Source of the DNA: Acidithiobacillus sp.
Lineage (GTDB): Bacteria > Pseudomonadota > Gammaproteobacteria > Acidithiobacillales > Acidithiobacillaceae
Length of the DNA: 20,403 bases
Assembly (NCBI GenBank): GCA_028065135.1
Contig: JAPTWR010000190.1
Location: forward strand, 1 to 20,403
Direction of reading: 5' to 3'
Positions 14,624 through 20,403 of the stretch are shown piece after piece. A model generated the notes under the pieces. That model had not been told where the DNA came from. It was given only the letters and a program-made list of their open reading frames with translations, and did not search any database. The position numbers and the translations under genes were made by a program. The first letter of the stretch is position 1. The number at the start of each line of letters is the position of its first letter.

Positions 14624-15880
14624 TTACAGTTGCAACAGGGATTGCGTATCCTGCTGCTGGGTTTTGATGGTGCTGGTGTTGGCCTGATACGCCTGTTGCG
14701 CGACGATCATGTCCACCAGTTGCGAGGACAACCCCACATTGGACGCCTCCACGGCGCCGGATTGAATCACCCCAAGCCCCGCGGTGCCGGGCGCGTTGAC
14801 CAGCGGATTGCCAGCGGCCGCCGTGGCGCTCCACAGATTGCCGCTGATGGGTGAAAGGCCCTGGAGGTTGGCGAAATTGGCGAGGGCGACCTTGCCAATG
14901 GCCTTGCTCTGTCCGTTGGTGTAATTGGCGTCGATGGTGCCGTTGCTTTGAACGGAAATCGCTGAGTAGGTGCCTGGCGCATAGCCATTGATGTTCTCCG
15001 ACGTGACGGCGAAGGAGGCGTTGGTCAGCGTGGTCCCGGAAAGATTGACGGCGATACTGCCGGACGCGGATCCGTCACCCCAGGCGGGCACGTTGATGGT
15101 ACCGGCGGACCCGGACACCAGTTGCCCGCTATTATTGAAGGTGAGTGTCGTGAGTGTTCCAGAGGATACCGTCGTGCCACTGCCATTGCTGGCGCTGTAG
15201 TGAACGTCCCACTGATTTGGCTGATTGGCGCCTCCAGTACCACTGGCTTCCGTAAAATACAGTGTGACATCCTGCGCGTTGCCCAGGCTGTCGTAGACCT
15301 GCATGGTGGTCGAACTGTTGTAACTTGCGGAATTCGTCGGGCTGAACGGTGTGGTGCCCGTATTGATGGGCGTGTCGTTGGCGTTCAGATTCGCCACCAG
15401 ATTCGCCTGGGTGGTGGCCCGCGGCGGCATGGCGGCCTCGTTGATGGTCAGGTTGCTCAACACCGTGGAAAACTTGCCGGCGCTCCCGGAAACCGGCTGG
15501 AACCCCTGTACCGGCAGATTCCCGTTGTTTTCCAGGGTACCATTGGCCGCCACATGAAACTGTCCATTGCGGGTGTAATCCTGGGTGCCATTGTTGTTGA
15601 CGATAAAGAACCCGCCGCCATTGATGGCCATGTCCAGGGGATTGCCCGTGGTCTGGACGTTACCCTGCGTGAAACTCTGTGAAAGGTCCACCGTGGACAC
15701 GCCGATGCCGGGGGTGGTACTGGATCCCGCCGCACCCGCCAGGGAGGCCGCATACAAATCACCGAATTGGGCGTTGGACTCTTTGAACCCGACCGTGTTG
15801 ACGTTGGCGATGTTGTTGCCAATGGTGTTGAGATCGGTTTGCGCGGCATCCAGACCGCTGACCGCCGTGTTATATCCCAT
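14624..15880 (-). CDS. flgE: Flagellar hook protein FlgE
   Basis: A 418-residue hook subunit, close to the family's usual length. It starts MGYNTAVSGLDAAQTDLNTI at ATG 15880 with AGGAG about eight bases before, then GNNIANVNTVGFKESNAQFG. The middle has DMAINGGGFFIVNNNGTQDY and TRNGQFHVAANGTL. A Ser/Thr/Gly/Asn-rich outer domain follows (about 150-330). The C-terminus has GAVEASNVGLSSQLVDMIVA then QQAYQANTSTIKTQQ. The hook caps on FlgD, which is encoded immediately upstream (14-base gap). Confidence 0.96.
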   Translation of the reverse strand: MGYNTAVSGLDAAQTDLNTIGNNIANVNTVGFKESNAQFGDLYAASLAGAAGSSTTPGIGVSTVDLSQSFTQGNVQTTGNPLDMAINGGGFFIVNNNGTQDYTRNGQFHVAANGTLENNGNLPVQGFQPVSGSAGKFSTVLSNLTINEAAMPPRATTQANLVANLNANDTPINTGTTPFSPTNSASYNSSTTMQVYDSLGNAQDVTLYFTEASGTGGANQPNQWDVHYSASNGSGTTVSSGTLTTLTFNNSGQLVSGSAGTINVPAWGDGSASGSIAVNLSGTTLTNASFAVTSENINGYAPGTYSAISVQSNGTIDANYTNGQSKAIGKVALANFANLQGLSPISGNLWSATAAAGNPLVNAPGTAGLGVIQSGAVEASNVGLSSQLVDMIVAQQAYQANTSTIKTQQQDTQSLLQL

Positions 15881-15894
15881 GTGTTTTGCTCCTG

Positions 15895-16281
15895 TCAGGC
15901 GGCGCCACTGGTGGCGGTCGTTGTGGATGATGAGGATGAGGATGATACGGGCGTCGCCGCGCCGGATGTGCCGACACCCAATGCGGAGTTCAGATTGTCC
16001 ATGCCCGTGCTGATCTGCTGTAGCAGGGTATCCGCATTGGACATGCCGTTGGCGGTGGTGAAGCTGGCCATTTCCTGCGCCAGTTGCGTGTCGCTCGCGG
16101 GTTTCGTGGGGTCCTGGTTTTTTAGCTGCGTGATGAGCAGGGTGAGGAAATCCTGCTCCGTCAGCATCTGCCCGGATGCGCCCGAAGCGGAACTGGTCGA
16201 TGATGCGCCATTGGTCACGGCGCTGGTCGGTACCGACTGGGAAACCGGTTGCGAGCTGTTCAGAACGGAGGTGATGGACAT
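15895..16281 (-). CDS. flgD: Hook-assembly scaffolding protein FlgD, short form
   Basis: A 128-residue FlgD, much shorter than the enterobacterial type of about 230. The conserved N-terminal region is present: LTEQDFLTLLITQLKNQDPT at 40-60 and QLAQEMASFTTANGMSNADT at 66-85. The C-terminal tudor-like and FN3-like (FlgD_ig) domains are absent. Instead the protein ends in PVSSSSSSSTTTATSGAA, a run of seven serines encoded by alternating TCA/TCC. The stop lies 14 bases from flgE, so this is not a frameshift remnant with coding sequence left downstream. Some bacteria, such as Bacillus, have short FlgD-like proteins, so this may be functional. The ATG at 16281 has GGGAG upstream. Confidence 0.88.
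   Translation of the reverse strand: MSITSVLNSSQPVSQSVPTSAVTNGASSTSSASGASGQMLTEQDFLTLLITQLKNQDPTKPASDTQLAQEMASFTTANGMSNADTLLQQISTGMDNLNSALGVGTSGAATPVSSSSSSSTTTATSGAA
15925..15945 (-). repeat. TCA/TCC serine microsatellite in flgD
   Basis: Seven consecutive serine codons (TCA TCC TCA TCC TCA TCA TCC). Loss or gain of one hexamer would change the tail length by two serines without shifting frame. The repeat is short and may be static. Confidence 0.55.
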
Positions 16282-16305
16282 ACAGAAGTTCTCCCGTGTG
16301 ATGGA

Positions 16306-16716
16306 TTAAAGCGCCAGCGTTTTGATGGCGACGGTTTTCAGGACGTTAGCGGCGGTGACGTCATCCTGGTAGGCGCGTGAAGCGGAGAGCATGTCCACCA
16401 TGCTCTCGATGGGGTTCACGTTGGACGCCTTCACATAGCCCGCCTTGTCCGCCAGGGGGTTGCCCGGTTCATACAGCAGGCGCGCCGGAGCCTTGCTCTG
16501 CACGACGCCGGCCACCCGCACACTCTCCAGCGGCACGGCGCCGGCAACACTTCTTAGCGGCACGGCGGCGAACACCATCTCGCGCGCCTTGTACGGCGTG
16601 CCGGTGCTGGATGTGACGCTGTCGGCGTTGGCGAGATTACTGACTACCGTCGCCAGGCGCTGGTTCTGTGCGGACATTCCAGCGCCGGCGACGGTAAGGG
16701 CGTTGATGATGGACAT
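16306..16716 (-). CDS. flgC: Flagellar proximal rod protein FlgC
   Basis: A 136-residue proximal rod protein, the usual size. The start at ATG 16716 (MSIINALTVAGAGMSAQNQR) has AAAGGA six bases upstream. The open frame runs further back into flgB, but that part is not FlgC-like. The D0 helix VVSNLANADSVTSSTGTPYK and the C-terminal NVNPIESMVDMLSASRAYQD are hallmark FlgC sequences. Only 13 bases separate it from flgB. Confidence 0.95.
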   Translation of the reverse strand: MSIINALTVAGAGMSAQNQRLATVVSNLANADSVTSSTGTPYKAREMVFAAVPLRSVAGAVPLESVRVAGVVQSKAPARLLYEPGNPLADKAGYVKASNVNPIESMVDMLSASRAYQDDVTAANVLKTVAIKTLAL

Positions 16717-16729
16717 GCAGGTTCCTTTC

Positions 16730-17086
16730 TCAGTAGACCGTGGACGTGTTGATCGCATCGATCATGCTTTGCGCTGCGCCGGACGCGAACGATTCATCCG
16801 CCTCGCTGTTCAGGGCGGTGCGGGTGATTTGCATCATGGTTTGCTGTGGACTCACGGAATTCCCGTCCAGTCCGACGGGATTTCCGCGCTCGTATTGGGT
16901 ATAACGAGACAAATTGCCCAACTGGTTGCCTGACTCGTGCAACGCATGGGCGAACGCCTCCCGGAAATTGAGGTTTTTCGCCTTATACCCTGGCGTGGAC
17001 GCATTGGCGAGGTTGCTGGTCAACACGTCCAGTTGTGCGTTGCGTAAAGCCAGCGCCTTGCCAAAATAAGTGATGCCTTCCAGCAT
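16730..17086 (-). CDS. flgB: Flagellar proximal rod protein FlgB
   Basis: A 118-residue proximal rod subunit and first gene of the flg operon. ATG 17086 (MLEGITYFGKALALRNAQLD) has GGAG five bases upstream. A GTG at 17101 would add five residues but has no comparable site. LTSNLANASTPGYKAKNLNF is the rod D0 motif, and the C-terminus has a short helix (SGAAQSMIDAINTSTVY). A sigma54-type promoter lies about 36-53 bases upstream. Confidence 0.94.
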   Translation of the reverse strand: MLEGITYFGKALALRNAQLDVLTSNLANASTPGYKAKNLNFREAFAHALHESGNQLGNLSRYTQYERGNPVGLDGNSVSPQQTMMQITRTALNSEADESFASGAAQSMIDAINTSTVY

Positions 17087-17121
17087 GGATGGATTCTCCA
17101 CAGATCAATTGGGGCATTACA

Positions 17122-17139
17122 TGCAAATAAAATGCCTGG
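17122..17139 (-). promoter_or_regulatory. sigma54 (-24/-12) promoter of the flg operon
   Basis: On the minus strand CAGGCATTTTATTTGCA matches the consensus TGGCACGNNNNTTGCA: GGCA at -24 (GG at 17136-17135), TTGCA at -12 (GC at 17124-17123), and exact spacing between GG and GC. The predicted start near 17111 leaves a leader of about 25 bases to flgB. It is placed in the 77-base gap after the stop of the sigma54 activator gene, as expected of a flagellar class III type operon. Confidence 0.75.
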
Positions 17140-17163
17140 TTTTTTCATCCAATGAATCAAACA

Positions 17164-18285
17164 TTAAGCTGCGTTATCCTGATTGTGCTCAAAGGCCATC
17201 AGCGTTTTTACCCGCGCTATCAGCGTGGTTCTGGGGATACCCAGAAGCCGTGCGGAACAGGACATGTTCCGTCCGGTTTCGTGCATGGTCGAGGCGATGA
17301 TCTCCCGTTCGATGTCCATCAGGTATTCTGGAAGGGATTTCCCATCGGGAAGTCTGGCCGGAAAATCCATCCTTTCCGAGCCTGGTGCCTTGGCGTTTTG
17401 CGCCACGACCTTGGTGAGATTGGCCGGCAAATGGATTGCCCTGGTTTCTTCTCTTTTGTTCTGCGCGCTCTGGACGGCGACCCGCTCCACCATGTTCATC
17501 AACTCGCGCACATTGCCTGGCCAGTCATAGGCCATCATGGCCTCCATCGCGTCCGCCGCGAACCGCACCTTCGGATATCCACGCTTTACCAGGGATTCCG
17601 CCGCATAATCCGCGAGCGGCGGAATATCTTCCTTGCGCAAACGCAGCGCGGGAAGTTCGATGGGATAAATGTTCAGCCGGTAATAGAGATCCTCGCGGAA
17701 TGCCCGGTCGATCACCTTCTGCTGCAAATCGCGATGGGTTGCCGCGATGATGCGCACGTCCACCGGCACCGGTTCCCGCCCGCCTACCCGATCCACCTGT
17801 TTTTCCTGCAGTACCCGCAGCAGTTTGGCTTGTAAGGGCAGCGACATCTCGCCGATTTCATCCAGCAATATCGTTCCACCTTCGGCCTGCTCGAACTTTC
17901 CTGGGCTTTTGGCGTACGCGCCGGTAAACGCCCCTTTTTCATGGCCGAACAATACGGATTCCAATAGATCATCCGGAATGGCCGCGCAGTTGATGGCGAT
18001 AAACGGGTGACCGGCACGGTCGGAGGTTTCGTGGATGGCGCGGGCGATGACTTCTTTCCCTGTGCCCGTCTCGCCGGACAGCAACACCGTGACGGTCGAT
18101 GGTGCGTGGGATAAGGCGGTGACTTCGTTCAGAATATTAACCCACGCAGGAGATTTCCCGATGACGTTTGCCATGTATCTATTGGTTTTACTTTGCATTT
18201 TCTTGATCTCGATCAGACTCTCAGTCGTTTTTCCTATGTCGGTCATGGGCATTATTACCAGCGCGGGTTCTTCTGCCGTTGCCAT
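17164..18285 (-). CDS. Receiver-less sigma54-dependent activator, FlrC/FleQ-like
   Basis: A 373-residue bacterial enhancer-binding protein. A short N-terminal 40 residues contain no receiver or recognisable sensor. The AAA+ domain follows: Walker A GETGTGKE 71-78, sigma54-contact GAFTGA 118-123, Walker B GGTILLDEIGE 136-146, arginine motif FREDLYYRLN 197-206, and DWPGNVREL 254-262. A Fis-type helix-turn-helix covers about 335-362 (ETGRNMSCSARLLGIPRTTL). Proteins like FlrC and FleR normally have a receiver domain, so this form may be controlled by level or by partner proteins. It ends just before flgB and its promoter. The ATG at 18285 overlaps the preceding gene by 31 bases; M30 is an alternative start. 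Confidence 0.9.
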   Translation of the reverse strand: MATAEEPALVIMPMTDIGKTTESLIEIKKMQSKTNRYMANVIGKSPAWVNILNEVTALSHAPSTVTVLLSGETGTGKEVIARAIHETSDRAGHPFIAINCAAIPDDLLESVLFGHEKGAFTGAYAKSPGKFEQAEGGTILLDEIGEMSLPLQAKLLRVLQEKQVDRVGGREPVPVDVRIIAATHRDLQQKVIDRAFREDLYYRLNIYPIELPALRLRKEDIPPLADYAAESLVKRGYPKVRFAADAMEAMMAYDWPGNVRELMNMVERVAVQSAQNKREETRAIHLPANLTKVVAQNAKAPGSERMDFPARLPDGKSLPEYLMDIEREIIASTMHETGRNMSCSARLLGIPRTTLIARVKTLMAFEHNQDNAA

Positions 18286-18455
18286 GCATTAACGCCGGCA
18301 CCCCACAGGATGGCGTACAAAAAAGACAACAGCACCAGCACCACCAAAGCCCCATCACGCGAAAACTGTAGCAGGGCCAACGCGATCCAAATCACCATGG
18401 GAAATGGCGACAGAGAGGCCACCAGGAGAATCACGGTGAGTCGGTGCTTCCACAA
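18255..18455 (-). CDS. Small two-TM membrane protein, unknown
   Basis: A 66-residue protein with two hydrophobic helices (about 6-30 and 35-55) and basic ends (MWKHR; WQRQKNPRW), consistent with an inner-membrane hairpin. The start is TTG 18455, with GGGGG only two bases upstream, so initiation may depend on re-initiation from the preceding gene, which it overlaps by 25 bases. It overlaps the regulator start by 31 bases. I do not recognise a family. Its place in a tightly overlapping operon is the main argument that it is real. Confidence 0.5.
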   Translation of the reverse strand: MWKHRLTVILLVASLSPFPMVIWIALALLQFSRDGALVVLVLLSFLYAILWGAGVNAWQRQKNPRW

Positions 18456-18649
18456 GTCCCCCTTTCGTAACGGTCGGCTGCTTCGTGAATCAGCGGGGTC
18501 GTCGCGTCTCTGCGTGCCTCCGCATGACGACGCAAACTTTGAGATGTTGGGAGTGCGTCATCCAAAAGCAACTCAATAATGTTGTGGTGCCGCGATGTAG
18601 CGATCAGCGCGTAGCGACCCACTTCAGTGTGTTGAACGGTGATATTCAT
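18431..18649 (-). CDS. Small hydrophilic protein, unknown
   Basis: A 72-residue, charged, His/Arg-rich protein (MNITVQHTEVGRYALIATSR ... IHEAADRYERG). No signal or membrane helix is seen. The ATG at 18649 overlaps the lytic transglycosylase stop as ATGA; readings starting further upstream are inside that gene. No family is recognised. Confidence 0.55.
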   Translation of the reverse strand: MNITVQHTEVGRYALIATSRHHNIIELLLDDALPTSQSLRRHAEARRDATTPLIHEAADRYERGTCGSTDSP

Positions 18650-19188
18650 CCGGCGTACCTCAGCACGGCGTCCGCGTACAACACGGCGCATTCTGGGCGC
18701 GCGCCACCGGCCACGGCGCTCGGCCCCGCGTTGTATGCGATCAACGCCAAACGCCGGTGGCCGCCAAATCTGCGGAGAAGGCTGGCGAGGTAACGTGCTC
18801 CGCCATCGATGTTCTGACGGGGATTCCATGGATTGACGCGCAGATCGTCCCAGGCCGTGGTCGGCATCAACTGCATGGGACCAATGGCCCCGGCGCTGCT
18901 GACGCGGTGCGCGGATTCATTGATCTCGCCGCGATTCTCGACGTGCAGCACAGATGCCACCAGCCGTGGTGAGATGTGCGCCTTGCGAGCGGCGTTCAGC
19001 ACATCTTTCGTCCATTTTCCGGCCAGGTGATGGAGTGAAGCGACCGAAATGATGACTTTCGATTTCTTAACATTTTTGTGGGTTTCCAACGGAGCGACGA
19101 CGATCGCCGTGCTCACATGACTGATAGCCATCTGAAGTGGGGCGCTTATGGAAAAAATGGTGGCGATAATCATGGCGAGCTTATGCAT
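18646..19188 (-). CDS. SLT-type lytic transglycosylase
   Basis: A 180-residue exported peptidoglycan lytic enzyme. An N-terminal hydrophobic signal (MHKLAMIIATIFSISAPLQM) is followed by a linker to about 60 and an SLT (lysozyme-like) domain. HVENRGE holds the catalytic Glu84, followed by SSAGAIGPMQLMPTTAWDD (98-115) and AYNAGPSAV (151-159). It cleaves the MurNAc-GlcNAc bond. The size and architecture resemble VirB1/IagB assembly enzymes that open the wall for secretion systems. The ATG at 19188 overlaps the end of the L,D-transpeptidase gene by 8 bases. FlgJ of the same locus already has a hydrolase domain, so a second wall-opening enzyme here is notable. Confidence 0.88.
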   Translation of the reverse strand: MHKLAMIIATIFSISAPLQMAISHVSTAIVVAPLETHKNVKKSKVIISVASLHHLAGKWTKDVLNAARKAHISPRLVASVLHVENRGEINESAHRVSSAGAIGPMQLMPTTAWDDLRVNPWNPRQNIDGGARYLASLLRRFGGHRRLALIAYNAGPSAVAGGARPECAVLYADAVLRYAG

Positions 19189-19927
19189 GGGTGTTCTCCC
19201 GCCCTGAGGTAACCGTCACCACTGTCCCCAGGCGCGTCAGTAGATAGACCGCATGCGCGGCGTTCAGCGGCATTTCCACGCAGCCCGCGCTTTGCGGGAA
19301 TCCGTAGCGGGCGCGGGGGAAGTAATGCAGCGCGCGTCCGCCGTCGAAATAGCTCACCCACTTGATGCCGGTATCGTCGTAAGGCTGCCAGCGCACCCAG
19401 GCGCCGTGCCAGAGTCCTGCGGACGGCACAGGTCCTGCGGACGGCACAGGTCCTGCGGACGGCGAGAGTCCCGCCGACGGCACAGGTCCCGTGGACGCGG
19501 ACGGCAGGGCGGCCGGTCGCGGGACCGGAACCGGGAAAAACCCCTGCATTGTGGTCACGCGGTACCGCTGAACGATGGGCCACGAGCCGTCCGGGGTGGA
19601 ATGCAGGATGCCGGTGTTGGCGCGGGTGCGGTAGACGGCGTGGAACTGGTCATCCTTCACCCGCCATACGGTTACAGTCTCCGGCGCCGGCGTGCCCGCA
19701 TGTTTGTCCACTTCCACCCAGGTGAATGGCCAGGGGTCCGGCGGCAGACATTCCGACTGTTCTGGTCCCACGAAACAGTCCAGCTTTCGCGTGACTTTCA
19801 GTTGCGCGGTGGCGCCGCGAATGAACGCCGCCGGATCTTCCCGCATAGCGCGGATCAGCGCGGGCGGGCGGTGCTGACCGGGTTGCGGCAGGTAGCCCAG
19901 TTCCCGCAGCGCGGCGACCGGGATCAT
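19181..19927 (-). CDS. YkuD-type L,D-transpeptidase with a repeat insert
   Basis: A 248-residue protein. The ATG at 19927 overlaps the preceding stop as ATGA; longer frames upstream are inside that gene. The YkuD domain is split: its first half is at about 85-135 (TGILHSTPDGSWPI 106-119), its second half at about 175-240 (WVSYFDGGRALHYFPRARYG, SAGCVEMP 213-220, GTVVTV 234-239). His201 and Cys216 are the likely catalytic pair. The usual SHGC is SAGC here. The halves are joined by a Pro/Ser/Ala/Gly linker made by an 18-bp tandem repeat. No signal peptide is visible, which is odd for a wall enzyme. Family members form 3-3 or protein cross-links in peptidoglycan. An uncharacterised subgroup is possible. 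Confidence 0.8.
   Translation of the reverse strand: MIPVAALRELGYLPQPGQHRPPALIRAMREDPAAFIRGATAQLKVTRKLDCFVGPEQSECLPPDPWPFTWVEVDKHAGTPAPETVTVWRVKDDQFHAVYRTRANTGILHSTPDGSWPIVQRYRVTTMQGFFPVPVPRPAALPSASTGPVPSAGLSPSAGPVPSAGPVPSAGLWHGAWVRWQPYDDTGIKWVSYFDGGRALHYFPRARYGFPQSAGCVEMPLNAAHAVYLLTRLGTVVTVTSGRENTHA
19413..19502 (-). repeat. 18-bp minisatellite in the L,D-transpeptidase gene
   Basis: Five consecutive 18-bp units (19413, 19431, 19449, 19467, 19485). Three are near-identical copies of ggtcctgcggacggcaca (plus strand) and two are degenerate. Each unit encodes six residues, typically GPVPSA. The copy number is in-frame, so expansion or contraction changes linker length only. Confidence 0.85.
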
Positions 19928-20136
19928 CGGTCGCCACTCCTGGTTCCGGCGAACCACCCCAGAATCGCCCCGGCCCCGAAGGTGGCGGCACTCCAACCCA
20001 ACACCCGCACCTTGCCAATGCTTCCACTGTCTTCGGCGCGCAGGTTCGCAGTCGGCTTGCTCTTATACGGACGACTATCTGTAACTGGTTTTGCGCCAGC
20101 ACGCCGTCCAATGAGATAAAATGGGTCATTCGTCAT
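19924..20136 (-). CDS. Small protein with C-terminal TM helix, unknown
   Basis: A 70-residue protein. The N-terminal 43 residues are hydrophilic and basic (MTNDPFYLIGRRAGAKPVTD), and a hydrophobic segment of about 44-64 (VRVLGWSAATFGAGAILGWF) is followed by AGTRSGDR. It is probably a tail-type membrane anchor. ATG 20136 overlaps the preceding stop as ATGA, and its own stop overlaps the transpeptidase start. No family is recognised. Confidence 0.6.
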   Translation of the reverse strand: MTNDPFYLIGRRAGAKPVTDSRPYKSKPTANLRAEDSGSIGKVRVLGWSAATFGAGAILGWFAGTRSGDR

Positions 20137-20390
20137 GCCGCGCTCTCCTTTGATGCTTCTTGCACATAGTCCCGCAGCCACGCCGGGTCATCCCACTTAC
20201 CCTTGCGCACCATGCAGGCAATCAACTTTTCAACGGCACTGCCGGTAACGCTGTCCACCCACTCATGAAAATCCGGGTCGTCGTCATAGGCGTCGATCAA
20301 TGCGCCCATGACGAGTGCGTAACCGGCTGGCAGGTGACCCGCGTCGGCGTGCTTGAAAATCCGGTCAGCGATGTGCTGGATGTTCGCCAT
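20133..20390 (-). CDS. Small acidic soluble protein, unknown
   Basis: An 85-residue acidic, helical-looking protein (MANIQHIADRIFKHADAGHL ... ALIDAYDDDPDFHEWVDSV) with Trp-rich C-terminal part (GKWDDPAWLRDYVQEA). The ATG at 20390 has GGAGA seven bases upstream. It is the first visible gene of the overlapping operon, but the operon may continue beyond the right edge. No family is recognised. Confidence 0.6.
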   Translation of the reverse strand: MANIQHIADRIFKHADAGHLPAGYALVMGALIDAYDDDPDFHEWVDSVTGSAVEKLIACMVRKGKWDDPAWLRDYVQEASKESAA

Positions 20391-20403
20391 TAAAAAATCT
20401 CCA

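Noticed and set aside
18431..18829. 132-residue reading of the 72-residue gene
   Set aside because: The upstream half is Arg-rich sequence out of frame with the lytic transglycosylase. The ATG at 18649 overlapping the stop is the natural start.

Overview
The window is GC-rich and every supported gene lies on the minus strand. It reads as one flagellar locus of a Gram-negative proteobacterium. The L-ring lipoprotein FlgH and P-ring protein FlgI require an outer membrane, the order flgBCDEFGHIJKL is the gamma/beta-proteobacterial one, and a sigma54-dependent activator of FlrC/FleQ type sits directly upstream. An acidophile of the Acidithiobacillia is a reasonable guess, but nothing here proves genus.

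In transcription order (right to left) there are three blocks. (1) 20390-17164: seven short, mutually overlapping genes. They encode two unknown small proteins, a YkuD-type L,D-transpeptidase, an SLT-type lytic transglycosylase, two more unknown small proteins, and a receiver-less sigma54 activator. The overlaps (ATGA and similar) imply translational coupling. (2) 17086-6749: flgB to flgL, headed by a good sigma54-type promoter at 17122-17139. Extra or odd elements are a very short FlgD, and a small exported or lipoprotein gene at 10299-10039 between flgJ and flgK, hidden by longer overlapping frames. (3) 6732-995: a PilZ (YcgR-like) c-di-GMP effector, a DUF4915-like propeller protein, a 1201-residue methyltransferase-GT2-GT2-GT4 fusion, and a small DUF4282-type membrane protein whose Shine-Dalgarno is a 10-bp G tract. 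Then comes a compositionally different stretch (about 284-948) with one convincing small membrane-anchored protein and one doubtful ORF, and finally the 5' end of a flagellin gene running off the left edge.

A working picture, partly inferred: the sigma54 activator turns on flgB and possibly flagellin, whose upstream region has a weaker sigma54-like site. The flg operon builds rod, rings, hook and junction. The PilZ protein tunes rotation, and the giant glycosyltransferase, lying between flgL and flagellin, is a candidate flagellin or surface-glycan glycosylation enzyme. The peptidoglycan-active pair in the regulator operon is the least expected part. No flgA, flgM or flgN is visible, and no tRNA, rRNA, CRISPR array, insertion sequence or integrase was recognised.
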